Source of the DNA: Prochlorococcus sp. AG-409-N21
GTDB lineage: Bacteria > Cyanobacteriota > Cyanobacteriia > PCC-6307 > Cyanobiaceae
Assembly (NCBI GenBank): GCA_003215415.1
Contig: QCKK01000001.1
Coordinates: 1 to 64,000 of the forward strand
Reading direction: 5' to 3'
Length of the DNA: 64,000 bases
The stretch's first letter is position 1. Every line of letters starts with the position of its first letter. Positions 8,844 through 18,374 of this stretch are shown here, one piece after another. Both the position numbers and the translations under genes were made by a program. The notes under the pieces are model-generated. The model was not told the origin of the DNA and did not search any database. It saw nothing but the letters and a program-made list of their open reading frames with translations.

Positions 8844-8962
8844 CGACTAAAAGAAGTTAAGAGTATGGAAAACTTAAAAAAAAATGGAATCAAATGGAAT
8901 GGAAATAAAAAAAGCTTCATTAATTTGTTTTATTTTTTATATATTTAAGATTAAGATTAATT

Positions 8963-9649
8963 CTAACCTGAAACGCGTTGTGATGTTGATTTCTTGCCAC
9001 CATGTTTTCTACCACCTCTAGTTGAAATCGGTCCAATAATTTCATGATCTTCTAAATGAAGCTCTTGTCCTCTTCTCCTCATTTTTAAACTCACAAAAGA
9101 ACGAAGATTCTGCAACGGTATTGATCCTTTAAGCTGAAGTTTAAAGGGTAGTGAGCGTGTTCTATCTGACCTTTGCTTTTGTCGGACTTTTACTACCAGA
9201 TCAGTGGTTTCAGGTCGAGTAAAAATCAACTCTCCTCTTATTGAAAAGTAATCATCACCTTCGGGGAGCTCATCCTTAATTACCTCGCTGATATTTTGTT
9301 GGAAATTAGAGTTTGGCTCTAAATTGATTGACTTTTCTAAAGTGCTGGGTTCCCAAATACCTACGATCTGCAGATGGAGCTTATCTACTTGGCGGCATCT
9401 TGGATAGACCACCCAAAGATGAGGTCTGTCCATGACCAAATGCCTTTTCATCAAAGTCATCACTCTTCCTAAAACCACTGCTTCTATCTCTTCTCCCCCC
9501 TCGTCTAGGAGAAAGCCACGCGTAAATTGATTAGAGTTTTGCGGTCTATAAATGCCTCTAACAATGCCGATTGCACGGTATTGCATTGGCTCTGTAACCG
9601 CTGGAATAGGGTGATCACGCATCGGGGGAAAAAGCGTTAACTTGCCCAT
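8963..9649 (-). CDS. Conserved cyanobacterial hypothetical protein
   Basis: About 228 residues from ATG 9649; an earlier TTG at 9655 adds two residues. The first half looks like a small beta-barrel (RAIGIVRGIYRPQ, RGFLLDEGGEEIEAVVLGRV). It is followed by a charged linker and a basic C-terminal region rich in Arg/Lys (KMRRRGQELH, RGGRKHGGKKS), suggesting nucleic-acid or RNP contact. No membrane segment is present. I do not recognise a named family, though the layout resembles proteins shared by Prochlorococcus and Synechococcus. It is divergent from the TPR gene at 9712. Confidence 0.75.
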   Translation of the reverse strand: MGKLTLFPPMRDHPIPAVTEPMQYRAIGIVRGIYRPQNSNQFTRGFLLDEGGEEIEAVVLGRVMTLMKRHLVMDRPHLWVVYPRCRQVDKLHLQIVGIWEPSTLEKSINLEPNSNFQQNISEVIKDELPEGDDYFSIRGELIFTRPETTDLVVKVRQKQRSDRTRSLPFKLQLKGSIPLQNLRSFVSLKMRRRGQELHLEDHEIIGPISTRGGRKHGGKKSTSQRVSG

Positions 9650-9711
9650 AGACAAATCTAGCCAACATTAGGAAACAACATCAAACTAAAGAATGAATTT
9701 TTCAGGTTCTA

Positions 9712-10500
9712 GTGGCTCCTAAATCCAAGAAAATTCTCTACCCAAGCAGGCTTTTAGTAGTTCTATCAGGAATTGCTGGTATTGGTTGGCTATGGTGGGT
9801 ATCTGTAAACATATTCTCACCAATACCAGGCCATGAAGTTAATTTAAAGATATTAGGCAAAGAAACCAAATCACTTCTTAAAAGGAAAAACAAGTTTAAG
9901 CTAGATAAAATATCAACATACAAATATATAGAAAATCTATTACTACTAGGACTGGAGGAAGATGCAATTAATGAACTGAAAGAATTAAGCTATAAACAAC
10001 CCAGAAACATAACCTGGAGAACAACACTTGCAAGTTTATATCATGATAATAACCTTGATTCAAATTCCTTCAATCAAATTAATTACGCCATTTCATACGC
10101 ACCCAATAATCTAGATTTGATAAAACTAAATGCAGTTATAAAGATAGGGAATGGTGAAAAGAATTCAATTGTAAACTTACTAAAAAGGAAAATAAAAAAC
10201 ACTCAAGATACAAAGCTTAAGCTAGAGATGTCCCTCCTATTAGCAGATATTTACAGAGAAGTCGGCAACGATTCCTCTGCTATAGATCTTTATAAATCCA
10301 TGAGGGAATTCTCAAGTAATGACATAAGACCTATTTTGGCTCTTGCACTCATAAAAAAAGATAGAAAAGAAATAAATGAAGCCCTAAAGTACCTAAGGGA
10401 AGCAAGAAAGTTGTTAAACAAGCAGAATAAATCAACAGTAATTATAGATAATGTATCAAGTTTATGGATGCTTAATGATAGTAGAAAAAAAGGTTACTAG
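9712..10500 (+). CDS. Membrane-anchored TPR-type protein
   Basis: GTG 9712 with AGG six bases upstream. Residues about 10-35 form an N-terminal membrane anchor (LLVVLSGIAGIGWLWWVS). The rest is helical with degenerate TPR-like repeats (EDAINELKELSYKQPRN, SAIDLYKSMREFSSNDIR, NEALKYLREARKLL). It probably presents a peptide-binding scaffold to the periplasm. No catalytic motif is visible. It stands alone between two reverse-strand genes. Confidence 0.7.
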   Translation: MAPKSKKILYPSRLLVVLSGIAGIGWLWWVSVNIFSPIPGHEVNLKILGKETKSLLKRKNKFKLDKISTYKYIENLLLLGLEEDAINELKELSYKQPRNITWRTTLASLYHDNNLDSNSFNQINYAISYAPNNLDLIKLNAVIKIGNGEKNSIVNLLKRKIKNTQDTKLKLEMSLLLADIYREVGNDSSAIDLYKSMREFSSNDIRPILALALIKKDRKEINEALKYLREARKLLNKQNKSTVIIDNVSSLWMLNDSRKKGY

Positions 10501-10525
10501 CTATTGGGAAAAGGGTCTTAATTCA

Positions 10526-10849
10526 TTACTCTTCGATTATAAAATCTTTCTCTAAAGCTTTTAATGCGTCATCTACTGCATCCGAAGGGCTAGTGGCGTT
10601 ATCCAACGCAGTTGCACGCCTTAACCTATTTATAAGATCCATAGGGTTAGTGGCATCTAGGATTGAATCATTTTCAAAATTATTTGGTGATGTGTTGTAA
10701 AGCTCCTTCTCTTGAGGGAGCTCATATGAGCCAAGTTCCTCTGCCTTTGAAAAATCAACAAGTAAAGCAAGAGCGCTCAAGATTGAGAGTACAAGCAAAT
10801 AGCTGGTTTTTCTCAACGTATAAAGAGCTGTAGAAAATCTCGAGCTCAT
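10526..10849 (-). CDS. Hypothetical exported or membrane-anchored protein (107 aa)
   Basis: One hydrophobic segment (about residues 17-33, SYLLVLSILSALALLVDF) follows a basic N-terminus and looks like a signal anchor. The mature part is acidic (NPMDLINRLRRATALDN, then DAVDDALKALEKDF). Start ATG 10849; divergent from xthA with a 46-base intergenic space. No family recognised. Confidence 0.65.
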   Translation of the reverse strand: MSSRFSTALYTLRKTSYLLVLSILSALALLVDFSKAEELGSYELPQEKELYNTSPNNFENDSILDATNPMDLINRLRRATALDNATSPSDAVDDALKALEKDFIIEE

Positions 10850-10895
10850 CTATCTCTTTTACCACTTAAAGGAGTTCAATAGTAAAGCTTTTTTC

Positions 10896-11738
10896 ATGGA
10901 AAATAAAATTTTGCGTATAGCCACTTGGAATGTCAACTCCATTCGTACTCGATTGAAACAGGTTTTCGAATTCCTAGAAGAAAGCAAACCTGATCTTTTG
11001 TGTCTTCAAGAAACCAAAGTTGATGACCCCCTTTTCCCAAAAGAGGCATTTGAAGAAAAAGGCTATCAAGCAAATTTTTATGGGCAAAAGGCTTATAATG
11101 GCGTGGCTCTAATTAGTCAAGATGAGCTAGAGGATGTCCGCTTTGGATTTGCAGGAGAGCTAAAAGAAGATTCGAAAGCAGGCGAATTAAATGAACAAAA
11201 ACGAGTTATTAGTGCACTTATTCAAGGCATAAGAGTAGTAAATGTATATGTACCCAATGGATCAAGTCTTGATTCGGAAAAATATTCTTATAAACTTAAA
11301 TGGTTAGAATGCCTTGAAAAATATTTGCAAAAGCAAAGCATAAGAGATGAGCCTCTATGCCTTTTAGGCGACTTTAATATTGCACTTGAATCAAAAGATA
11401 TTCACAATCCAGAAAGACTTTCAGGTGGAATAATGGCTAGCGAACCAGAAAGAAACCTGTTAAAGAAAGCCTTAGGAGAAAGACTTGAAGATATATTCAG
11501 AGTATTTGAAGCCGACTCAAATCATTGGAGTTGGTGGGACTATAGGAGTGGTGCATGGGACCGAGATAGGGGTTGGAGGATAGACCATATTTATTTATGC
11601 AAAGAACTCTCTTCTCAAACAAAAAGTTGCTTCATCAAAAAAGAACTTAGAGGGAACATTCAACCCAGTGATCATGCACCAGTAATAGTTGATATAGAAT
11701 GGCCACCATATGAAAATGAAGAAGAGAGTTATTACTAA
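10896..11738 (+). CDS. xthA: Exodeoxyribonuclease III / AP endonuclease
   Basis: Class II AP endonuclease and 3'-5' exonuclease of base-excision repair. The endonuclease/exonuclease/phosphatase fold motifs are all present in order: RIATWNVNSIRTR, LCLQETK with the catalytic Glu, LLGDFNIA, the GWRIDHIYL segment and SDHAPVIVDIEW at the C-terminus. It is 280 aa long, slightly above the E. coli enzyme (268). The start ATG 10896 places the first motif at residue 6. It acts in the cytoplasm on DNA; no operon partner is obvious. Confidence 0.95.
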   Translation: MENKILRIATWNVNSIRTRLKQVFEFLEESKPDLLCLQETKVDDPLFPKEAFEEKGYQANFYGQKAYNGVALISQDELEDVRFGFAGELKEDSKAGELNEQKRVISALIQGIRVVNVYVPNGSSLDSEKYSYKLKWLECLEKYLQKQSIRDEPLCLLGDFNIALESKDIHNPERLSGGIMASEPERNLLKKALGERLEDIFRVFEADSNHWSWWDYRSGAWDRDRGWRIDHIYLCKELSSQTKSCFIKKELRGNIQPSDHAPVIVDIEWPPYENEEESYY

Positions 11739-11775
11739 TTAAATATAATTCTAAAATTAAGATTTAAAATCTTCT

Positions 11776-13248
11776 TTAAAATATTTGTAGATCAATATCA
11801 TTTTTTCGTTTTAATTCCTGAAAATTTTTCTTAACTCTTGAAGATTCTCCACAAGTAGTCGGGGTTGGGAAAATTTTACCTGGATTAGCCAAACCTTTTG
11901 GGTCAAAGGATGACCTAATTAATCGCATTGTTTCTAGATCTGCTTGATTAAACATCCAATCAAGATAACATCTCTTGTCAGCACCAACTCCATGTTCTCC
12001 AGTAATACTTCCTCCAGCATTTATACATTCCCTAAGTATTTCAGCGCCTAATTCCTTGACTCTCTCTTCAACATTTTGCACATTGGATTCATAAAGGATT
12101 AAAGGGTGCAGATTACCATCTCCAGCATGAAAAACATTTGCAACAGGCAATTGATATTTTTTACTCAATTTTGAAATCGCAGAAAGGACTTTGGGAAGAG
12201 TGCTCCTGGGGACTACACCATCTTGAACATAATATTTTGTTGATATCTGTCCAACTGCGGCAAAAGCTGACTTACGTCCTTTCCAAAGTCTCGCCCTATC
12301 CTGCTCATTATCTGCCCTCCTTATAGTTCGAGCACCAACATCAATGCATATTCCACCTGCTCGTTCTGCTCCTGCTTCAACTTCTGCTAATTGACCATCT
12401 AATTCAATCAAAAGAATTGCTTCTGCATCACTTGGATATTCATCAATTCCAAACAAATCGTTTACAGCATTAATCATAAAATTATCCATTATCTCCATGC
12501 CAGAGGGTAGAATCCCTTCAGAAGTAATTTGACGAACCGCTTCACCTGCTGACTCCATACTCAAGAAATCTGCCAACAAAACCGTTACATGCTCAGGAGC
12601 ACGTAATAAACGAAGTGTTATGGATGTTGCGATTCCTAGTGTGCCTTCACTACCTATAAATGCCCCCCTTAAATCCAACTCAGGCAATTCTGCTATACCT
12701 CCTCCAAAATTTGTCACTTTCCCATTTGGGAGAACAACTTCTAGACCTAAAACATGATTGCTTGTAACTCCATATTTTAAGCAATGAACACCACCAGAGT
12801 TTTCAGCAATATTGCCTCCAATGCTGCACACAACCTGACTGGAAGGATCAGGTGCGTAATAAAAGCCTTCACCAGATACAGCGCGCGTAACCCAACTATT
12901 TATTACCCCAGGCTGGACTGTGATTGTCTGATTTGGTAGATCCACTGACAAAATCCGACGCATTCGGCTTGTTACAACAAGCAACGCTTCATCTTCAACG
13001 AGTGCTCCCCCTGAAAGGCCTGTTCCGCTTCCTCTTGCGACGAAAGGAATTCCATGTATATCGCAATACGAAAGGATTTGAGACACCTCGGAAGTTGACT
13101 CAGGAATCACCGCAAGGGGTGGACAATTGCGATCTATTGTCAAGCCGTCACAGTCGTAAACGAGCAACTCCTGACGTTTGGAAACGATAGATTTCTTTGG
13201 AAGAAAACTACCGAGATCCCTTGCTATTGCTGGCCAACTGAAGGTCAA
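11776..13248 (-). CDS. glcD: Glycolate oxidase subunit GlcD, FAD-linked
   Basis: FAD-binding PCMH-type oxidoreductase that oxidises glycolate (photorespiratory) or D-lactate. The FAD-binding loop is visible in VARGSGTGLSGGAL, followed by PGVINSWVTRAV and GGNIAENSGGVHCLKYGVT. The C-terminal flavoenzyme cap carries FHAGDGNLHPL and SITGEHGVGADK. The 490-aa length fits. The companion GlcE/GlcF subunits are not adjacent here, so substrate choice between glycolate and D-lactate is inferred from the family. It is divergent from hemL, separated by about 100 bases. Confidence 0.92.
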   Translation of the reverse strand: MTFSWPAIARDLGSFLPKKSIVSKRQELLVYDCDGLTIDRNCPPLAVIPESTSEVSQILSYCDIHGIPFVARGSGTGLSGGALVEDEALLVVTSRMRRILSVDLPNQTITVQPGVINSWVTRAVSGEGFYYAPDPSSQVVCSIGGNIAENSGGVHCLKYGVTSNHVLGLEVVLPNGKVTNFGGGIAELPELDLRGAFIGSEGTLGIATSITLRLLRAPEHVTVLLADFLSMESAGEAVRQITSEGILPSGMEIMDNFMINAVNDLFGIDEYPSDAEAILLIELDGQLAEVEAGAERAGGICIDVGARTIRRADNEQDRARLWKGRKSAFAAVGQISTKYYVQDGVVPRSTLPKVLSAISKLSKKYQLPVANVFHAGDGNLHPLILYESNVQNVEERVKELGAEILRECINAGGSITGEHGVGADKRCYLDWMFNQADLETMRLIRSSFDPKGLANPGKIFPTPTTCGESSRVKKNFQELKRKNDIDLQIF

Positions 13249-13350
13249 GATCTCGAAGGAATTGATTTATAAAATAACCAAAAATCACTTTTGGGAGAAA
13301 ACCAGAAAGAAAAATCGAGACTTATCTCAGCTTTTAGGCCAGGATAGCGA

Positions 13351-14682
13351 ATGGTTTATACAAGCCCATTGGCATCGGTCCCCGTGACAAACGCCTTCAA
13401 CACAACTCGATCACAGGCAATTTTCAACGCCGCTCAATCCTTAATGCCAGGTGGAGTGAGCTCACCTGTTCGTGCATTTCGCTCAGTTGGTGGACAACCG
13501 ATCGTCTTTGATCGAGTAAAAGGTCCCTATGCATGGGATGTAGATGGCAATCGTTTTATTGATTACGTAGGAAGCTGGGGTCCTGCAATTTGTGGTCACG
13601 CTCATCCAGAAGTAACAGCAGCTCTTCAAGAGACCCTGGAAAAAGGCACAAGTTTTGGTGCCCCATGCGAACTGGAGAACCAGCTAGCTGAAATGGTTAT
13701 TGAAGCCGTTCCCAGTGTTGAAATGGTTCGCTTTGTAAATAGTGGTACAGAAGCCTGTATGGCAGTTCTGCGTCTAATGAGGGCTTTTACAGGAAGGGAC
13801 AAAGTTATCAAATTTGAAGGGTGCTATCACGGCCATGCAGATATGTTTTTGGTCAAGGCTGGTTCAGGCGTAGCAACACTGGGATTACCAGATTCTCCAG
13901 GAGTGCCTAGATCGACCACCTCAAATACACTTACGGCTCCTTACAACGACCTAGAAGCGGTAAAAGATTTATTTGCTGAAAATCAAGATGCGATTTCAGG
14001 AGTAATACTTGAACCTGTTGTTGGCAATGCAGGGTTTATCACACCAGAACCAGGATTTCTTGAGGGCTTAAGAGAGCTAACTAAAGAGAATGGAGCATTA
14101 CTGGTTTTCGATGAAGTAATGACAGGTTTCAGAATTAGTTATGGAGGGGCTCAAGCTCGTTTTGGCGTAACCCCAGACCTAACGACAATGGGGAAAGTAA
14201 TTGGAGGGGGACTCCCGGTAGGAGCATATGGAGGAAGAGCAGAAATCATGGCAATGGTTGCCCCAGCTGGTCCCATGTATCAAGCAGGAACCCTTAGTGG
14301 AAATCCATTAGCAATGACAGCTGGAATTAAAACACTTGAACTTTTAAAGCAAGAAGGTACTTATGAGCGCCTTGAAGCCTCAACACAAAGATTAATTCTA
14401 GGAATTATTGAAGCAGCACAAGGAGCTGGAATACCAATAACAGGCAACAGCATTAGCGCTATGTTCGGTTTTTACTTATGTGAGGGGCCAGTAAGAAATT
14501 TTGAAGAGGCAAAATCAACAGATACAGAAATCTTCGGTAAGTTACATCGAGCGATGCTAGAAAGAGGGGTTTACTTGGCCCCAAGTGCATTTGAGGCTGG
14601 ATTTACATCACTGGCCCATTCTGAAGATGATATAGACGTAACACTTCAGGCTTTTAAGGAAAGCTTTGCAAGTATTAAATAG
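13351..14682 (+). CDS. hemL: Glutamate-1-semialdehyde 2,1-aminomutase
   Basis: PLP enzyme that converts glutamate-1-semialdehyde to 5-aminolevulinate, the entry to chlorophyll, haem and bilins. The conserved N-terminus [12 protein letters not shown], the substrate-site [13 protein letters not shown], the PLP phosphate region ([12 protein letters not shown]), FDEVMTGFR and the Schiff-base lysine in [14 protein letters not shown] are all seen. ATG 13351 has AGGA seven bases upstream; an in-frame GTG at 13384 is a plausible shorter start that matches some relatives. Length 443 aa against the usual 430. Confidence 0.95.
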   Translation: MVYTSPLASVPVTNAFNTTRSQAIFNAAQSLMPGGVSSPVRAFRSVGGQPIVFDRVKGPYAWDVDGNRFIDYVGSWGPAICGHAHPEVTAALQETLEKGTSFGAPCELENQLAEMVIEAVPSVEMVRFVNSGTEACMAVLRLMRAFTGRDKVIKFEGCYHGHADMFLVKAGSGVATLGLPDSPGVPRSTTSNTLTAPYNDLEAVKDLFAENQDAISGVILEPVVGNAGFITPEPGFLEGLRELTKENGALLVFDEVMTGFRISYGGAQARFGVTPDLTTMGKVIGGGLPVGAYGGRAEIMAMVAPAGPMYQAGTLSGNPLAMTAGIKTLELLKQEGTYERLEASTQRLILGIIEAAQGAGIPITGNSISAMFGFYLCEGPVRNFEEAKSTDTEIFGKLHRAMLERGVYLAPSAFEAGFTSLAHSEDDIDVTLQAFKESFASIK

Positions 14683-14707
14683 TATTAATTATTATACTAT
14701 TTAAAAT

Positions 14708-15211
14708 ATGAACATAATTAATCAACTCAAAAAATGGAAAAATACTTCAAATACTTCAATTGTCAAAGCAGAGTTTAATCAAGTAAATAACATCGAAGAA
14801 AATATGCTTAGAGATAAATTAATTCGAATAGAAATAGAAATCAAGGAAACCAATATGAACATATTTGCTGCTCATGGAGTAAGTATAAGATCATACCTCG
14901 AACAACCTTATGGAATAATTGGCCAGTTTAGGAGAAAACTACACATAACTAATTCTCAGAAATCAGCAAATTGGCATACTAAATACTTGGCCAACCTGAT
15001 AAAAGAGAGAAAATATACCAAAGAAAGAATAGATAAGTTAACAGGAAAATACTGGAGCAATAAAGTCAAGGAATTTTCCACTTATTTGATCCTAGGAATT
15101 TGTGTTGCAGGAATTTTCGCAATTGGTGCAATGACATTTATATCACTTATTCCATTATGGATAGCAATAGTAATATTCTATTACTTTAATAGTAAAAATA
15201 TAAAAGTTTAG
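14708..15211 (+). CDS. Hypothetical protein with C-terminal membrane hairpin
   Basis: 167 aa. The first 115 residues are charged and helical (likely a coiled coil, DKLIRIEIEIKETNMN). Two adjacent hydrophobic segments follow at about 117-160 (YLILGICVAGIFAIGAM, FISLIPLWIAIVIFYYF). No recognised domain. It starts 26 bases after hemL and may share its transcript, but the much lower GC content suggests a different origin. Confidence 0.6.
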   Translation: MNIINQLKKWKNTSNTSIVKAEFNQVNNIEENMLRDKLIRIEIEIKETNMNIFAAHGVSIRSYLEQPYGIIGQFRRKLHITNSQKSANWHTKYLANLIKERKYTKERIDKLTGKYWSNKVKEFSTYLILGICVAGIFAIGAMTFISLIPLWIAIVIFYYFNSKNIKV

Positions 15212-15244
15212 AGGATCTAACAAGGAAAAGATAAACAGATGTAT

Positions 15245-16048
15245 TTATTTTCTTCCACCTACTATTACTGGAGGTATGCCATTAGAAGTACCAGGCAAAG
15301 AAGGAACAACTTGTGTTTTGCCATTCCATTTATCAAGGAACAACTTGAAAAGAACCTTGTTATCAAGACTTTTATTTAAAGTCTCATACCTTAGGGCTTC
15401 TTGCTCAGCTATTTTAACTTCGGTCTGAGCACGAAGAAGCTGTTGCTCGGCTATCTGCTTTTGTTCTATTGCTGCTCGATATTCTTCAGCAATTTCTAGT
15501 CCAGTTAAATCAAGTCCACGAACATCAACATAATCAAACTTATCAAGTTCTTCTGCTACTGTACGTTGAACTATTTCAGAAATATCACTCCATTTACTGG
15601 CTATTGTAACTAGTTCATACTGAGAAAAAACAGACTTTAAAGCCTTTAACAAAGATGGTTGAATAATTCGCGGATATACCTCTCTATCACTGTAGGCAAT
15701 AGTGCTATATACACGTCCTGCTTCTGTTGGACGAACCGCATACTTGATAGTTGCTGTAGCTTCAATAACTTGCAAGTCCTTGGTTAGAGTTGCAAACTTC
15801 TCTGGTCTTACTTGCGTACGTACATCAAAAGGATATACAGATTGAACAAAGGGGATTTTTAGATTTAAACCAGGCCGCCTAGAGGGTCCACTCACTTTTC
15901 CGAGAGTAGTAACGACTGCGACCTGACCAGCAGGCACAATAAATAAGGATTGGGTTATAAAGACAAAACCGGTAAGAGAAAGGGCAACAAGAAAGGTCGC
16001 AGAATTGCCAGTACCGTTAGGGGTGACATTTCTAAGAGGATTAGTCAT
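15245..16048 (-). CDS. SPFH/prohibitin family membrane protein
   Basis: Band-7 protein, 267 aa, with one N-terminal membrane segment (about residues 20-38) and a prohibitin domain (VPAGQVAVVTTLGKVSG, DVRTQVRPEKFATLTKDLQ). A helical region follows (EEYRAAIEQKQIAEQQLLRAQTEVKIAEQEALRYE, residues about 185-220) that typically mediates oligomerisation. Such proteins form rings in the thylakoid or plasma membrane and protect membrane complexes or bind FtsH-type proteases. The ATG at 16048 places the anchor correctly. No FtsH gene is adjacent. Confidence 0.88.
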   Translation of the reverse strand: MTNPLRNVTPNGTGNSATFLVALSLTGFVFITQSLFIVPAGQVAVVTTLGKVSGPSRRPGLNLKIPFVQSVYPFDVRTQVRPEKFATLTKDLQVIEATATIKYAVRPTEAGRVYSTIAYSDREVYPRIIQPSLLKALKSVFSQYELVTIASKWSDISEIVQRTVAEELDKFDYVDVRGLDLTGLEIAEEYRAAIEQKQIAEQQLLRAQTEVKIAEQEALRYETLNKSLDNKVLFKLFLDKWNGKTQVVPSLPGTSNGIPPVIVGGRK

Positions 16049-16117
16049 AAAGCAGGAGTATTAATAAGATTATATAAAAATAGTTATTAACATGCGTAAT
16101 CAAATATAAACAAAATA

Positions 16118-16318
16118 CTAAGCGTTATCAACCAAGGCCTTAGTCTTGGAGAGCACTGATAAATAAAGTTCTTCATCAATTGACCTGATATCATATTCTG
16201 TAGGGAAAGAACCATGAATGTGCTCGTGAACAATTGACCAGCAAGATCTTTCTAGATCATTGTTAGACCTATATAGGTCAAATGCCTTCTTGGCTAGAAT
16301 ATGAATTAAAGCAGTCAG
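16118..16318 (-). CDS. Small hypothetical protein (66 aa) with probable CTG start
   Basis: An open frame from 16318 to the TAG at 16118-16120 encodes an ordinary-looking soluble protein (ALIHILAKKAFDLYRSNND, then FPTEYDIRSIDEELYLSVL). The frame contains no ATG, GTG or TTG until its last dozen codons. The first candidate is CTG 16318, preceded at a spacing of six by AGGTGA, a good Shine-Dalgarno. The amino-acid pattern (aromatic, acidic, no repeats) resembles small conserved proteins of marine cyanobacteria, but no family name is recognised. Confidence 0.5.
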   Translation of the reverse strand: MTALIHILAKKAFDLYRSNNDLERSCWSIVHEHIHGSFPTEYDIRSIDEELYLSVLSKTKALVDNA

Positions 16319-16350
16319 TTCAGGTCACCTAAATAACGTTTGTAGATAAT

Positions 16351-16845
16351 TTATCTATAATTTTGATACTGCAAAGGGGATTCAATCTCGTCTTCATGAT
16401 CCTTTAAAAGAGAAATAACCTGCTGCAAATCATCCTTGCTTTTACTAGTAACTCGCAAACTTTCCCCTTGAATTGAAACATTAACCTTCTTTATATTATC
16501 TCGAATAAGCTTACTTATTGATTTAGCCAATTCCTGATTTAAGCCCTTTCGGAATAGCACTACCTGGCGAAGCCTATTGCCCGACGAACTCTGTGGATCC
16601 TGGAAATCAAAAATCTTAAGGGATAGATTTCGTTTGCTAGATTTTTGTCTAATGATATCTTGAATAGAATTTAAAGTAATGTCGCTAGAAGTTAGGATAA
16701 TAAGCTCGGCTTCATCAAGCTTCAATTCGCTATTGGAATCTTTTAGGTCATATCGCTGTGATAACTCTCTGCGTACCTGATCTATTACATTAACAAGTTC
16801 CTGGCGATCATATTCGGAAACCACGTCAAAGGAATAGCTTGGCAT
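16351..16845 (-). CDS. YajQ family nucleotide-binding protein
   Basis: Member of the YajQ/UPF0234 family, small two-domain proteins that bind cyclic di-GMP or RNA in other bacteria. The family N-terminus PSYSFDVVSEYDRQELVNVIDQ and the RYDLKDS segment near residue 35 identify it. KKVNVSIQGESLRVTSKSKDDLQQVI forms the C-terminal alpha-beta unit. The ATG at 16845 gives the canonical MPSYSFD start (164 aa); the longer frame to 16896 adds unrelated residues. It is a cytosolic protein. Confidence 0.93.
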   Translation of the reverse strand: MPSYSFDVVSEYDRQELVNVIDQVRRELSQRYDLKDSNSELKLDEAELIILTSSDITLNSIQDIIRQKSSKRNLSLKIFDFQDPQSSSGNRLRQVVLFRKGLNQELAKSISKLIRDNIKKVNVSIQGESLRVTSKSKDDLQQVISLLKDHEDEIESPLQYQNYR

Positions 16846-17000
16846 ATTTAAATTTAAAAATATACCAGTTCTAGCAAACAAAATACAAGGTGACAACCAG
16901 AAACAAATCTACGTAAATTGGGGATAGCAATGAAAGATCGAGGAAAGCGAAATAAACATGATAGTAATAAGTTATAATAGAAAAAGAAGGCAAATCTATT

Positions 17001-17438
17001 TTGAAAAATCCAAAACCAGTTGAATTTAATGATTTTTACAATGCACTTAAAGAAGTAAAAAGAGGAAAAGAACAATCTATGAACAGACTAAAAGAAATCT
17101 TATTGGTTTATACACAGCGAAAGGATAGCGAGAGTCTATTTGAAGACATAGGCAGGTTGTTTTGCAATGAAGTAATCGATGGATTAATAAGTTACTATGG
17201 TATAAACGAACTTGAGTATATATTAAATTCAGAAAAGTCTATAAAGGACTATCTGATAAAAAGAAACGGTAGTAGCATCATTGAATTCCTAAAACAGAAG
17301 TTAGAGGGGTATTATAATAAAGAAGAATTTAAAAAAGATTTGGAAGAAAAATGGAAAGTTGATCAGACTGAAATTCTAGAAAACATACCAGGACTTATAG
17401 AATATATTATTGATGGAATAATAGAAATAATCAATTAA
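17001..17438 (+). CDS. Hypothetical protein (145 aa)
   Basis: Starts at TTG 17001 with AAGAAGG nine to ten bases upstream. It is a helical, highly charged, soluble protein with no signal or membrane segment (FEDIGRLFCNEVIDGLISYYGINELEYIL; C-terminus EYIIDGIIEIIN). No family recognised. Its last four bases overlap the end of the convergent sulfotransferase-like gene. Low GC and lack of similarity suggest an accessory gene at the left edge of the 17-29 kb island. Confidence 0.6.
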   Translation: MKNPKPVEFNDFYNALKEVKRGKEQSMNRLKEILLVYTQRKDSESLFEDIGRLFCNEVIDGLISYYGINELEYILNSEKSIKDYLIKRNGSSIIEFLKQKLEGYYNKEEFKKDLEEKWKVDQTEILENIPGLIEYIIDGIIEIIN

Positions 17439-18313
17439 TTAGATTTATTATAGATCTGAAATTCACATGGAAATAGCCTGCTATATGTAGCAGAAAAAGA
17501 GTGTAGATTGGATGTTTGAAAAGGGTTCTTTAATTGACTTTTGTTTTCACTTAATTTTAACAGCCTAGTGACAAAGGTAACTCCAAAATGAGAAGTAAGT
17601 TGGTCGACTGCTATAGAAGAATAAACTTGAGAATCATAAAGGAATAGTCTGTTATCTGATAAAAGTGAAGAAAGATCAAGAGTAAAAGGTATATTACGCT
17701 TAAGCTTGGATAAGATTTGCTCCCTGTGAGGATAGAACAACTGTAATGTATGACTCCATGCAGGAGTTAGGCCTTTCTCAAAGAGTATAGCTCGTAAAAA
17801 GTTACTTAGGTTTTCTTGTTCATCCTTGGCTTCGAGAACAAAACCAATCTGGGGAGAAGAAGGATACCTGCTATTACAAACTTGTGAAATAATATGATGA
17901 AAACGGCCTAATTTGCTAAACTTTGGGAGGCGATCTAAAGGTGAATAATTAGAGTCTGAGCATTCACTTTGTATAAATTGATTAATCCGAGTTTTATAAT
18001 AATGCATCCATGATCGCATAAGTTGGACTGGATGTCTCGTAGGCATCAAAATCCTAGTATCAGAATAAAGTATTGAGATAATCTTTAAATACTTTATTTT
18101 AGCTTCTTGGGTAAGTGGTTCAGGTATATGGAAAGAATGTCCAAAAACAAGCCAATTCGTATCAGGACTTAAAATCAACTTACATGCTTGACTATTTTTG
18201 TTGACATTAATAGAGCTTGTAGGAATATATGCTATTGAAGATTCTTTTAAAGCCCTTGAGATACTTGTGCCACCGCATTTTGGTGTATGCAAATAGAATA
18301 GTCTTGATTTCAA
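17435..18313 (-). CDS. Sulfotransferase-like protein (HTPKCGGTS type)
   Basis: 292 aa with the P-loop-like 5'-phosphosulfate motif HTPKCGGTS at residues 9-17 and a 3'-phosphate motif PTRHPVQLMRSWMHY at 91-105. This places it in the PAPS-dependent sulfotransferase superfamily (Sulfotransfer_2-like). The C-terminal part has WSHTLQLFYPHREQI. The same layout and the segments CGGTS, NWLVFG, PVQLMRSW and WSHTLQLF recur in the gene at 46.8 kb, so the two are paralogues. The acceptor is unknown. It lies 61 bases downstream of the DUF6165 gene on the same strand, and likely belongs to that operon. Confidence 0.75.
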   Translation of the reverse strand: MKSRLFYLHTPKCGGTSISRALKESSIAYIPTSSINVNKNSQACKLILSPDTNWLVFGHSFHIPEPLTQEAKIKYLKIISILYSDTRILMPTRHPVQLMRSWMHYYKTRINQFIQSECSDSNYSPLDRLPKFSKLGRFHHIISQVCNSRYPSSPQIGFVLEAKDEQENLSNFLRAILFEKGLTPAWSHTLQLFYPHREQILSKLKRNIPFTLDLSSLLSDNRLFLYDSQVYSSIAVDQLTSHFGVTFVTRLLKLSENKSQLKNPFQTSNLHSFSATYSRLFPCEFQIYNKSN

Positions 18314-18374
18314 ATAGTAAATAAGATTTACTTAATGATAGCATGGTTTCTTCAATTAAGGGATTGGATCAATA

